Shown: positions 54,529-64,000 of the stretch, in pieces
Numbering within the stretch: position 1 is the stretch's first letter
How the letters are laid out: every line of letters begins with the position of its first letter
Source: Heterohyrax brucei
Lineage: Eukaryota; Chordata; Mammalia; Hyracoidea; Procaviidae
Length of the DNA stretch: 64,000 nucleotides
Assembly: GCA_028571685.1 (NCBI GenBank)
Contig: CM053143.1
Coordinates: 138,542,829-138,606,828, forward strand
Direction of reading: 5' to 3'
Position numbers and translations under genes: made by a program
The notes under the pieces: model-generated
The model's database searches: none
What the model saw: the letters and a program-made list of their open reading frames with translations, nothing else
Told to the model about the DNA's origin: nothing

Positions 54529-55617
54529 TACTTGTCAGATCATCCCCATAGGCAGATGCCTTGTTTGTCAGTCCAGGTGAGAGAATTGCCTTTTCCAAAT
54601 CTGTCAAAAACGGGCTGTGGGGAAGCAGGCACAGCTCCCATCGCTGTGGCTGGCCCCTTCGGAGAAGGAGGCAAGAGCTTGCTTGACCTTGCCCTGTCCA
54701 CACCCTCTCTATGGTTCCAGAGAGGTTTCTGGCCTCCAGGGTGGCTAACTAGGCTCGGTGCACGGAGGTGGGCTTTGGCTCCGTATTGCTTTGTGTTTTC
54801 TGTTGACAACAGTGCGAATTTTCTGCAAGCCCCAAGGAAAATGCTCTAGTGCTCTCTCTACAGGCACAGATAGAAGGACTGAGGCAGGTGCCTTGGAAGA
54901 TTCCATCAGATTTTTAGCTAAGTGGAAAATGTAAAAAGCTGAGAGTAAGAGACTAGACAGAAAGCTGCGTGGTGTCTAGAAGCTTGTTTTTGCTCTTTTT
55001 CTGCTACACCCGTTTCCCCAGGTGAGAGGAAAGCCCCCTCCTGCTGGAATGCTCGTCCACTGTTGAGAGTGAAGAAGAATCCTGCGTGCAGCAATGGGGC
55101 CAAGGAGGTGTCTTTGCCAGGGGGTCATGGTCTTCCTCTGAGGAACTGGAGAGCTTAGCCAGTAATCCTCAAAGGGAAGCTGAGCTGAAACTCCCCAACC
55201 CACGGACTGTGGGTCACTGCAGCTGAAAGCTGGGGCCACACTTCTCAGGGAAGCCCCTCACTTCAGCACCAGGGCAGAGCCTCATTCCAAGGTCACGAAC
55301 AAGCCCTGAGGCCTAAGGTACCTGAGGTGTCAGCCGGCCTGCTGGAACTCTGAGGAAGTGCTAACCTCAACGGAGAGGACAGTGGCGTCACACAGGGCCT
55401 CAGAGCACTGCGGCCTCCTTGAAGTTGTCAAGGATACTTAATTCATTTCAGCAAATGTTGGGGAGTGTCTCGGAAAGCAAGGCAGTGTCCCAGTAGAATC
55501 TATGAGAGATACAAAGATGTCTGTGTGGTGGTTGTCACTGCCCTCAGAACCAGGAAGCAGAGGTAAAAGAGTAACAAATTCTAAAGCAAAATGTTTGTCT
55601 GAAGTACTGTAAAAAAG
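54529..55617. other. Unassigned, GC-richer DNA
   Basis: No recognised repeat. Several overlapping frames of 61-105 codons on both strands (for example 54532-54849 plus) show no domain. It is one of the longest repeat-free stretches here and the best place to look for a conserved non-coding or exon-like element. Confidence 0.4.
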
Positions 55618-55815
55618 CAGTTATGATCAGGTCGACTCTGACTCAGGGAGATGAGATATGTATCAAAGTAGAACTGTATTTCATAGGGTTTTCAGTGACT
55701 GATTTTTTTAGAAGCTGACCACCAGGGCTTCTCTGATATCCCTGCGTAGACGCCAAATACCAATTTTTTGGTTAGCAACCAAGCATGTTAACCAACTGCA
55801 TTACCCAGAGTCTCT
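55618..55815 (-). mobile_element. AfroSINE, subtype B
   Basis: GATCAGGTCGACTCTGACTC, CATAGGGTTTTCAGTGACTG, GACCACCAGGGCTTCTCTGA, TTTTTTGGTTAGCAACCAAG. Confidence 0.85.
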
Positions 55816-55929
55816 GTGAAGGAGTTAAATTTAATAAAAGGAATTAAATACTAGGCTTGGTAGAGGAAATATCTAGGTTTAAATTTTGGTTCAGCTGCTT
55901 AATAGCTATACTGCTTTGGTTCTGTTCAC

Positions 55930-56262
55930 AGATTCATTCAACAGATTTTATTTGAAGGCCTTCCTGTGTGCCAGACATCTAAGTGACAATACTAAGTAAC
56001 CTAACCTAGAGGAGGGGACCTGTATTGCCCTCATGGAAGTTACATTCTAGTGGAGCGAGCTAGAAAATAAATGTGTAAGCAAATAAACAGAATACATCAT
56101 TTCAGAGAAAGAAAGGAGCTATCAAAAAAAGAGTGATGCGCTAGAAAGGGATTCAGTGGTCTAGCTCTTTAGGAATGCATAGTCAAGGAAGGCTTCCGGG
56201 AGGAAGTGACATTTGACCTGAGACCTAAAAAAAGAAGGCAATTAGGTGATGATCTAGGGGAA
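55930..56262 (+). repeat. Old interspersed repeat
   Basis: GGCCTTCCTGTGTGCCAGAC, CCTCATGGAAGTTACATTCT, AGGAAGGCTTCCGGGAGGAA and GACATTTGACCTGAGACCTA follow the common order of a mammalian repeat related to the one at 21320-22495. Confidence 0.45.
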
Positions 56263-56394
56263 GACGATTTCAGTGTTAGTACAAAAATGTGCTCACAGGC
56301 ATCTCTAAGTTTTAGTTTCTTTGTCTATAAAAACGAGGTTGTTTTAAAGTTGCCATAATGTAATGTATGTCAACTATTAAACCCACTCCTCATT

Positions 56395-56640
56395 TGCTGA
56401 CGTGGTCAGATTCCAAAGACCAGGCTGTTATGCAAAAGTCGGTATTATATGAAAATGGAAGATGACCACATAGATCACAAAGTGGAAGATGGCTGTGTCA
56501 CTGCATAGCTGCCAAATCACATCATTATATAACTTGAAAATTGTATCATTGCATAACTGTCAGATTATATCACTACATAACTGCTAAGTCACTGAGAATC
56601 ATGGCCCAACCAAGCTGACACGCAACCCTAACCATCACAG
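56395..56640 (-). mobile_element. LTR, family B, partial, antisense
   Basis: The complementary strand starts TGTGATGGTTAGGGTTGCGT, then AGCTTGGTTGGGCCATGATT and CTCAGTGACTTAGCAG. Imperfect repeats of about 30 bp (ATCATTATATAACTT, ATCATTGCATAACTG, ATCACTACATAACTG) lie at 56520-56585. Confidence 0.68.
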
Positions 56641-56805
56641 CCATCATTGCTCTCATCTGACACCCCAGCATTTCTTACTGCCAGCGTAAATAATGCACAA
56701 AATAGTCAGATGACAGATTTTTCACTGTTGTCATGATTGTGAAATGTCAGGCAACGAGAAACCCTGTAAATGAGAAGTAGCTTAGCTCAAGTTCTAGCTA
56801 CCAAG
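56641..56805. other. Unassigned DNA
   Basis: No recognised feature. Confidence 0.3.
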
Positions 56806-57082
56806 TTGGTGGCGGACTCACGATAACCCCGTGCACAGCAGGGTCATTGTGGTCCATAGGGTTTTCACTGACTGATTTTCCAAAGTGGCTAACCAGTTTT
56901 TTTTTCCTGGTCTATTTTAGTTTGGAAACTCTGCTGCAATCTGTTCAGCATCATGGCAACATGCAGGCCTCCAAGGACAGAGGAGCGGTAGTTGCCCTTG
57001 GAGCACCTTCACCAGAAATTGTACCCAGGTCTCTGTCAGGAAAGGCACAAACTCTGCCACTGAAAACCACTGCCCTTTAATA
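56806..57082 (-). mobile_element. tRNA-Gly-headed SINE with RTE-leader-like body
   Basis: The complementary strand has GGCAGTGGTTTTCAGTGGCA, a damaged Gly-type head, then GACCTGGGTACAATTTCTGG. The body runs through GCATGTTGCCATGATGCTGA, and its 3' part has CAGTCAGTGAAAACCCTATG. It ends in the GTCCGCCACC-like tail. Same family as 22735-22978. Confidence 0.72.
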
Positions 57083-57171
57083 TTACTAAGTAAACTCTGC
57101 AAAAACGCAAAGGAAACCTTAACCATCCTGGGCAGAGGGAGGAGTGGGAGGTGGTAGAATGGTGGTGCTTT

Positions 57172-57600
57172 AGTTTCTCAGAGCTGCCATAACGAAACAC
57201 CACAATGTGGGTGGCTTTATAGAGGAGAAGTTTTTTCTCACAGTTCTGGAGGATGGGAGTCCAAATTCAGGGCATTGGCAGGGCTACGATCTCTCTGTGC
57301 GTCCGTTCTAGGGGAATAATCTCTGTCTCTTTCAGCTCCTGGAGAATCTTTGTCTCTTTCAGCTCCTGGCTTACAGACAAATCCCCCTGTGTGACTGTTT
57401 CCGTATCTCTTCTCTCCTTTCAGAAAACACTGCTTAGAAGGGATTAGGATTATTGCACACCCCATTCCAGTATGAGCTTGTTTAATGTAAGTAACAACAA
57501 AAGAAAAACTCTATTTTCTAACCAGGTCACATTTGCCATAGAGAGGTCAGAATTTCAACATAGCTTTTTGGTGAACTCAATTCAATCCACAACGGGTAAC
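57172..57600 (-). mobile_element. Solo LTR, family A-like, antisense
   Basis: TAGTTTCTCAGAGCTGCCAT, CACCACAATGTGGGTGGCTT, AGTTCTGGAGGATGGGAGTC, and the end CTCAATTCAATCCACAACG. CTCTTTCAGCTCCTGG occurs twice (near 57329 and 57353). Confidence 0.75.
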
Positions 57601-57659
57601 AATGGACCCAGGCCCTGGAGAATGGGGAAAGTGGTGGTAGGTAGATGCCCAAAAGATCC

Positions 57660-57848
57660 TTTGCCATGAGTCAAATTCCAACTCATAGTGACCCAACAAG
57701 ACAGAGTAGAAGTACCAAGTCTGCTCTCCAAAGCTATAATCTTTGTGAAAGCAGACTGCTGCATCTTTCTTCCCTGAAGAGGCTAATGGCTTTGAACTGC
57801 CCATCTTTCTCTCAGCAACCAGGCACCCAACCATAACACCACCCTGGT
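57660..57848 (-). mobile_element. AfroSINE, subtype C
   Basis: GTCAAATTCCAACTCATAGT, AGACAGAGTAGAAGTACCAA, CTATAATCTTTGTGAAAGCA, TTTGAACTGCCCATCTTTCT. Confidence 0.86.
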
Positions 57849-57854
57849 GGTGCA

Positions 57855-57990
57855 ATTCCAACTCAATCCCATAGGGCTTCTGAGACTGTGATCTCTATGG
57901 AAACAGACTGCCACATCTTTTTCCCAAGGAGCCACAGGTAGTTTCGAACCATCAGTCTTTCAGTTATCAGTCAATCACCTTAACCGTCAG
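57855..57990 (-). mobile_element. AfroSINE, subtype C, tail-truncated
   Basis: TCCCATAGGGCTTCTGAGAC, GGAAACAGACTGCCACATCT, TTTCGAACCATCAGTCTTTC. It lies next to a same-orientation copy. Confidence 0.82.
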
Positions 57991-58158
57991 TCAGATACTA
58001 GGTTATATTTCTCTGCTGTTGGCTTCTGTATTTCTAGTGGTTTCCTTTTCACAATCCTAACCACATTTCATTATAATGAACACAAATAATTTTCTCTCTG
58101 CTAATTTGGAAAGTATATAAAGGCAGAGATTGGCCTCCCTCCCCCCAATTTTCCTCCA

Positions 58159-58367
58159 AGAGAACCCTGGTGGTGCAATGGTTAAGTGCTCAGCTGCAAA
58201 CCAAAAGGTTGGCAGTTTGAACTCACCAGTATCTCCACAGGAGAAAAGACCTGGTTATCTGCTCTTGTAAAGATTTCAGCCTAGGAAACCCTATGTGGCA
58301 CTTCTACGCTGTCACATGGGGTCTCTGTGAGTTGTAATCAACTCAAAGGCATATAACAGCAACAACT
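58159..58367 (+). mobile_element. AfroSINE, subtype C, complete
   Basis: GAACCCTGGTGGTGCAATGG, ACCAAAAGGTTGGCAGTTTG, GAAAAGACCTGGTTATCTGC, AAGATTTCAGCCTAGGAAAC, GTCACATGGGGTCTCTGTGA, and a tail ending in AACAGCAACAACT. Confidence 0.92.
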
Positions 58368-58407
58368 CCAGTGGTTAAATGAGATAATGCGCTCAGAGCA
58401 GTTGCCA

Positions 58408-58449
58408 GCCAAGCCAAGTGCCGTTGAGTTGGATCTGACTCAAAGCAGT
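58408..58449 (-). mobile_element. AfroSINE tail fragment
   Basis: GCCAAGCCAAGTGCCGTTGA followed by GTTGGATCTGACTCAAAG. Confidence 0.75.
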
Positions 58450-58520
58450 TAGAAGAATATTTTACGTATTAATTAATGAATGGCAAGAGGGCATCTGAAG
58501 ATGGTTAAGTATGACATGGA

Positions 58521-59004
58521 GTCCCCGGGTGGTTGCCTTAGGCTGGGTTCTCTAGAGAAGCAAAACTAGTGTAGAACACAATTATATAAAGGAAATGATT
58601 CACACAATTATAGAAGCCAGGAAGTTACAAGTCTGTGGGTCAGACTGGATGCTTCTCCTGACTCACGTAGCTGCCGTTGCTGGTTGACTCTCACAACAGA
58701 CCTCGTTATGGAAGTGATCACGTTATAGCAGATCTCATTATAGAGGTGATTACATCATATAAAACCTTCAGAAACTACATATAAATGCCAAACCACTGAG
58801 AACACAATTTCAACTACCACAGTGGCACAAAGAGTTAATGTACTTGGCTGCAAACTGAAAGATTGTAAGTTCAAAACTACCCAGAGGTACCTTAGAGGAA
58901 GAAAATCTTGGTGATATATTTCTGAAAAATAACCATCAAAAATCCTATGGAGTACAGTTTGATGTTAACACAAAAATCAGAATTGACTCAGTGACAAATG
59001 GTGT
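58521..59004 (+). mobile_element. AfroSINE, subtype B, split by an LTR
   Basis: The head GGAGTCCCCGGGTGG is followed by an LTR (58536-58820). The SINE then resumes GTGGCACAAAGAGTTAATGT, GAGGAAGAAAATCTTGGTGA, TTTCTGAAAAATAACCATCA and TGGAGTACAGTTTGATGTTA. Here the LTR is younger than the SINE. Confidence 0.82.
58536..58820 (-). mobile_element. Short solo LTR, family B, antisense
   Basis: Starts TGCCTTAGGCTGGGTTCTCT and ends AATTTCAACTACCACA. A GTGG on both sides suggests a 4-bp duplication. Only about 285 bp, versus about 530 bp for the copy at 60660. Confidence 0.75.
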
Positions 59005-59387
59005 AAGTATAGCATGGAGCTGAGTCTGCTATAGCAAAGAAAGAATGCAGGATCCATGGAGGAAAGTGTAGGGAATAAAATGGACTAGTTGGTTAGAGTC
59101 AAGTTATAAAAGATCTTGGAAACATAACTAAGCCAGAGAGCACTGACAAAGTTGTCTGTGGTAAAACCAAATCTGCTATTCTTCAAGAGCATGCAATGAG
59201 CGCTGTGAAAAACTATGACCTCCTGCTTGACACTGGGGGAGTGAACACAACCTGTCCTGTGGGTACTGCTTCATCATTGTCCCCAAACCCTGCAAACGTT
59301 AGCATACTGTCTATGGGTAGAGAGTAGACTTGGATAATTTCTTGCTAGTACCAATTTGCATATTAATATTAATAACTATGATTTTTG
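59005..59387. other. Unassigned DNA
   Basis: No recognised feature. Confidence 0.3.
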
Positions 59388-59584
59388 CTTGTTGTTGGGA
59401 GCTGCCAAGTCAATTTCTACTAAAGGCAATCCCATGTGACAGAGGATAACTGCCCATAGTTTTCTTGGGTATAATCTTTACAGAAATCACCACATCTTTT
59501 GCCTGTGTAGCTGCTGGGTGGATGTGAACTGCCAACTTCTCAAATAGCAACTGATCTCTTAACCATTATGCCACTGGGACTCCT
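59388..59584 (-). mobile_element. AfroSINE, subtype C
   Basis: TTGTTGGGAGCTGCCAAGTC, CCCATAGTTTTCTTGGGTAT, TGCTGGGTGGATGTGAACTG, and the head ending ATGCCACTGGGACTCC. Confidence 0.88.
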
Positions 59585-59600
59585 ACTAACTATAACTAAT

Positions 59601-60510
59601 GTTTAAGTCAGAAAGAGTGTGCATCAGGGTTGTATCCTCCTGCCCTACCTATTCAACCTGTCTACCAAGAAAATAATCCAAGAAGTTGGGCTATATGAAG
59701 AAGAACAGGACATCAGGATTGCAGAAGATTCATTAACAACCTGCATTACATAGATGACGCAACTTAGCTTGTTGAAAGTGAAAAGGACTTGAAACATTGA
59801 AGAAGATCAATGACCACAGCCTTCGGTGTGAATTACACCTGAACATGAAGAAAACAAAAATCCTCACACCAGGATCAATAAGCAACATCATGATAAATGG
59901 AGAAAAGACTGAGGTTGTCAAGGATTTCATTTTTCTTTGGTCCATAATTGAGACCCACAAAAGCAGCAGTTAAGAAATCAGACAGCCCATTACACTGGGC
60001 AAATGTACTGCTAAAGACATCTTTAAACTATTGAAAAACAAAGATATCACCTGGAAGACTAAGGTGTTACTGATGCAAGCCATGATATTTTCAGTCACAT
60101 TGTATGTCATGAAAGCTGGACAATGAATAGGAAGACAGAAGAAGAACTGATGCTTTTGAATTGTGATGTTGGAGAAAAATACTGAACACACCGTGGACTA
60201 CTAGAAGAATGAATAGATCTGTCTTAGAAGCACAACCAGAGCACCCCTTAGAAGCAAGGATGGTGAGACTATATCTTACATACTTCAGACACATTGTCAG
60301 GAGTGATCAATGCTTGGAGAAGGACATCATGCTTGGTAGAGAGTCAGTGAAAAAGAGAAAGACCCTCAACAAGATATATTGACACAGTGGCTGCAACAAT
60401 AGACTCAGGCATAGAGATGATTGTTGGCATGGTGCGGAACCAGGAAGTGTTTCATTCTGTGGTACACAGAGTCACTATGAATAGAGCTGACTTGATGGCA
60501 CCTAACAGCA
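59601..60510 (+). mobile_element. RTE LINE 3' part, 5'-truncated
   Basis: Begins in the RT palm (TGTGCATCAGGGTTGTATCC). The YADD box is YIDD near 59748, followed by a stop. Then come HSLRCELHLNMKKTKILTPG-like sequence, the thumb, and the 3' end CTTGATGGCACCTAACAGCA. It abuts an AfroSINE on its 5' side. Confidence 0.9.
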
Positions 60511-60659
60511 ATGCTTGTTGGACACATATTATATGCCAGGCATTTTTGCTAAACAATAGTCATGCCAACAGCAGAGAATTCTAATCTATGTTCCGCCTAT
60601 CATAACTTTACCCATTCTCCAAGTCCTGAGTTAAACAATTTCTGTAACATCTCTGTGAT

Positions 60660-61318
60660 CTTTAAGATTGGGTGTCAACTTGGCTGGGTCATGATTCTCA
60701 GTGGTTTGGCAGCTTGGGAGCCATATGAGATCTGATCTCTGTGAAGAGATCTGCTGTGAGTAGCCAATCTTGAAGAAGAGTTTCCTCAGGTGTGCAGCTT
60801 GCATCCAATGTAAGTAGATTTTCTGGCAAGGCTTTGGGATTTTTTCTTGATCTGGATCCTGTAGCTGGCTCCTGTTTGTCTGACTTCTAATTCTTGGGAC
60901 TTGAGTTAGCAGCTTACCTGCCACCTTGCCTGCTGATCTTGGGATTCATTCAGCTTTGCAGCCTGTGATCAAGAGCCTTGCTCTCAGACCTGCCAATACT
61001 GGGTTCTCCAAGTCCTGTGGCTATGTGAATCAGGGGAAACCTTCAGCCTGAGCCACTGGCTGGGAGTGTTCTAGCCTTTAAACTACAAGTCATTTCCTTG
61101 ATAGAAATCTGTTTGTCTGCTAACCAAAAGGTCAGCAGTTTGAGTTCACCAGCAGCTCTTTTGAAATCCTATATGGCGGTTTTACTTTGCCTATAAAGTC
61201 CCTTTGAGTTGGAATCAACACAATGGCAATGCGTTTTTTGTTTGTTTTTAAAATAGTTAGGTATACAGTTCTATACTTGACTGATTCCTCTTCCTTAAAG
61301 AACCCAGCCTAATACACT
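60660..61318 (+). mobile_element. LTR, family B, split by an AfroSINE
   Basis: Starts TGTCAACTTGGCTGGGTCAT and contains TTCTCAGTGGTTTGGCAGCT and CTGGATCCTGTAGCTGGCTC. After the SINE it ends AAAGAACCCAGCCTAATACA. Without the insert it is about 520 bp. Confidence 0.78.
61112..61247 (+). mobile_element. AfroSINE, subtype A, head-truncated, in the LTR
   Basis: GTCTGCTAACCAAAAGGTCA, TTGAGTTCACCAGCAGCTCT, TTTGAGTTGGAATCAACACA and a T-rich tail. Confidence 0.88.
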
Positions 61319-61339
61319 CTCATTGGAACATTAAAATAT

Positions 61340-61440
61340 TGGGACTTGGAGAGAACAATTGACCTACCCAAGGTCACACAACCTGTAACTGCAGACTCTG
61401 GATTTGTATTCAGGCCTGTCTACTGCCACAGTCTGTTTTA
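61340..61440 (-). repeat. MIR fragment
   Basis: GACCTACCCAAGGTCACACA, ACTCTGGATTTGTATTCAGG and CCTGTCTACTGCCACAGTCT form an antisense MIR core. Confidence 0.72.
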
Positions 61441-62374
61441 TGTACATTATGACCTGTAAACTTATTGTTTAATTATTGTTCAAATATTTTTTTATTCTCA
61501 ATCTCCTAGAAAAGAGAACCTGAGGCAAGGATTGAGTACTGATGCTTCATTTGAGAGGTTCATTCTCCAGACAATGAGAATGAGAAAAAATAGAATGAAG
61601 AGGGGAAAGGAGGAGCATTCCTACATGGCCAATGTGTCATTATCGGCTGTGAGGAAACACAGTCTGGTTCATTGTCCAGTGATGGCATCTACTCAGCCAC
61701 ACAGATTGTCTCCAAAGAGGATATACTGAAAACCCATATCTTGTAGCAGTCTTTGAAAAGGAGAAGCAAGGGGGAAATTATCTACTTGACTCCCTTCTCC
61801 TGCTTGTCTTTGGTCAAGTTTAGGTCCATGCAGAAATTGGTTCATCTCATTTCAACCTGGCATTATCTGATCTTGTTGGGGACACCCTGGGAAGCTAGGA
61901 CCTGTATCTTGAGGTAAGCCATTGTATTCCATACCAGAAGTAGCAAAAGAAACTAAAAACAGAAAACATGTGGCTAGTCAGCTGTGGGGTCCTCAACAAT
62001 TGCTCGGTAAGGAGAGCCAACTGTCTTGGCAATCAACCGATCAGCCCTAAGTGTTTGAATCTCTCAGGCCCAAGTGGAGTTTGGTGGTTCCATGTAATAG
62101 CTGAGATGGAGCAAGCGGCTGAGGGTCCAGGAGATGTCGGTTCCAAGTGGCTCTGGAGAGGGATAAGAAACATGCCTAATAAACATCATGAATCCAACCA
62201 TTTCAGTCACACTGTCTAGTGCTCACCATTTTCAGTGCCTAAAATTCTTTCTGCTAGCCAAGTTACGGAGTATATTGTAGACTGGGTCACTCCCAACACT
62301 CATTCTTCGTTATCTTGCTTTATTCTGTGAAGCTTGGGAAGCTATATACTTGATTACGTATCTTCCTTTGCAGG
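61441..62374. other. Unassigned DNA
   Basis: No repeat recognised with confidence. The 83-codon frame at 61968-62219 has no domain. Confidence 0.35.
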
Positions 62375-63302
62375 TTATCACCCTATTTGTCAGTTTGTCA
62401 ACTAGTGGTTTCAGTATTGCTGTAATGTTGGAAGCTACACCCTCAGGATTTCAAACAACAGCAAAATCACCCATGATGGACAGATTTCAGTGGAGCTTCC
62501 AGACTATGACAGACTAGGAAGAAAGGCCTGGCAATTGACTTCTCGAAATAAGCCACTGAAAACCTTATGAATCACAACGGAACATTCCCGACTCACTTGC
62601 TGTCTTAGTCACGTAGTGCTGCTACAACAGAAATACCATAAATGGATGGCTTCAAAAAAGGAAATTTTATTCTGTCACAGTCCTGTAGGCTACAAGTCCA
62701 AAATTTAGGGCATCAGCTCCAGGAGGTGTCTCTCTGTTGGCTCTGGAGAAGGTCCTCGTTGTCAGTCTTCCCCTGGACTGGGAGTTTAGGAGGCTCAGGG
62801 ACCCTGGATCTTTCCAAAGGACACACTCTGCTCCTAGCACTGCCCCTTGGTGGTATGAGGCCCTCAGCTCTCTGATTGCTTCCTTTTCCTTTATATCCCA
62901 AGAGATTGCCTGAAGGCACAGTAGATTCTTACGCCTTGAGTCCTGTCCTACCAACCCAACTGCTGCCCGTCTTCCCTTATTAACATCACAGAGGTGGGAT
63001 TTACAACAAACAGGAACATCATACAATGCCAGGAATCATGGATGAGCCAAATCGTTACACATGTGGGGGATACATTTCAGTCGGAGGGATCAATCACTAG
63101 AGAAAGACATCATGTTTGACGAAGCAGCGGGTCAATGAGAGCTTGGGAGACCCTTGGTGAAATGGATTGGCGTAACAGCTGCAACAATGAACCTTAAACA
63201 TGCTGATAACTGTGAAGTTTGTGCAGAACTGGGCAACAATTTATTCTGCTGTATTTGAAATCACCGTGAATTGAAGTCAGTCTGAAGGCAGCTAACAATA
63301 GG
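62375..63302 (+). mobile_element. RTE 5'-leader/3'-end chimaera, split by an LTR
   Basis: The leader (CCTATTTGTCAGTTTGTCAA, GCTTCCAGACTATGACAGAC, GAAAGGCCTGGCAATTGACT, CCACTGAAAACCTTATGAAT) lies before the LTR 62601-63078. After it comes RTE 3' sequence (GTCGGAGGGATCAATCACTA, AAAGACATCATGTTTGACGA, ATTGGCGTAACAGCTGCAAC) to the tail. The RTE coding core is missing. Confidence 0.72.
62601..63078 (-). mobile_element. Solo LTR, family A, antisense
   Basis: TGTCTTAGTCACGTAGTGCT, AATACCATAAATGGATGGCT, TCAGCTCCAGGAGGTGTCTC, TATATCCCAAGAGATTGCCT and GGTGGGATTTACAACAAACA. The last bases before RTE resumes are degraded. Confidence 0.85.
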
Positions 63303-64000
63303 GACAAGTGGCTGTAACATGCGTGACACAGTTTTGGCCAATAAAGTTAGGCAGTGGTACTCTCTCCCTGAAGCCTCACTAGCAGAAAGCCCTCCTTGAT
63401 CCTACCCCTTCTACCTGCTGAGTGTGCAGGGCCCATCTTGTGGTCATAGAGTCCACGCATAAGGAAAGACCAAAAGAATCTCAAATATATGGACTCCAGT
63501 ACCACCAAACTGTGAAACAAGTGCCTGAAGCTGTCTACCACTGGACTTCTCGCTGTGTGAGCAATAACCCTTTATGTTAGCCATTGTTGTCTGCAGCTGA
63601 GAACATACTAGTGAGACAGAAGACACAAGATAAAATCTAGAAAGAATAAAGGAATTATGGAGAGGACTGATGAGTCACACTAGAAAGAGTATACGGTGGT
63701 CTGCAAAAAAAATATTTAACAAGTCAGTGGGGACCTGCAACGTAACACTTTAGCCTTTAGCTCATCATGTTATGTTTAATGAACCAGAAACAGATATTTT
63801 GCTATATGTCCTTTGTAGCATGGTACAATTTCTTCCATCTCTAAAGAGTTGTTCAGTGATTCGAACCTGGTCTTGAGAGAAAGCTGGACTCTGAGAGCAT
63901 CATTTGATGACTGACTTTTGGGGCACCTCCCAACAGTGCTTCAGTTTGTCTATTTCCAGCTACCATTTGAATTATACCAATTGCCCTTGACTTGAAAGTC
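63303..64000. other. Old repeat-like words, otherwise unassigned
   Basis: AGTTTTGGCCAATAAAGTTA through CTTTATGTTAGCCATTGTTG has the feel of an old mammalian repeat, family not assigned. 63640-64000 shows nothing recognisable. Confidence 0.35.

Overview
This is a gene-poor stretch of an afrotherian mammal nuclear genome (elephant, sirenian, hyrax, aardvark or a relative). The diagnosis rests on about 40 AfroSINE copies or fragments on both strands, many copies and pieces of an RTE/BovB-like LINE whose 3' end matches the AfroSINE tail, and lineage-type L1 and LTR families. These lie over older mammalian layers (MIR, L2, hAT). The species cannot be fixed from the sequence alone. I found no convincing protein-coding exon, rRNA, functional tRNA, CpG island or CRISPR. 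Most small open frames are pieces of decayed repeats. The rest lie in unassigned sequence and show no recognisable domain.

Layout. 1-12600: unassigned (possibly intronic or intergenic) DNA with one large decayed RTE (1814-3300), several AfroSINEs, an L1 3' fragment (6657-7300) and an L2 split by an AfroSINE (8050-8545). 12600-15310: head-to-head RTE pieces, one carrying a palindromic mariner-derived element (12909-13465), then a pogo-like MITE (14076-14243) and two abutting LTRs. 17400-20412: RTE fragments, one with a large GA-rich expansion, interleaved with two LTRs. 21320-25765: an old repeat split by a second pogo-like MITE and SINEs, an RTE-derived chimaeric unit and two LTRs. 26759-36700: a decayed but nearly complete L1 carrying six later insertions. 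36965-41205: RTE 5' material, a tRNA-Gly-headed SINE and the longest RTE copy, with both endonuclease and reverse transcriptase regions. 41623-46430: nested insertions, including a MIR split by an LTR that is itself split by AfroSINEs and an RTE. 46782-49870: an internally deleted L1, two head-to-tail RTE fragments and a second copy of the palindromic mariner derivative. 50100-64000: old LINE-like sequence, LTRs, a run of AfroSINEs in one orientation (53570-54528), a hAT element, another RTE (59601-60510) and a second RTE 5'/3' chimaera split by an LTR.

How the parts work together. The relations are parasitic and historical. The RTE LINE probably supplied the machinery for AfroSINEs and RTE-derived chimaeras (shared 3' end). 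L1 is an independent LINE, here dead. LTRs are solo relics flanked by 5-bp duplications where these can still be seen. The nesting gives a relative order: MIR, L2 and hAT oldest; then L1, RTE and LTRs; AfroSINEs often last, though at least two AfroSINEs were themselves interrupted later. The most noteworthy items are the palindromic mariner derivative present twice, the pogo-like MITE pair with TA duplications, the RTE 5'/3' chimaeras and an unclassified LTR-like insert at 41734-42439. I saw no evidence of a new cellular system.
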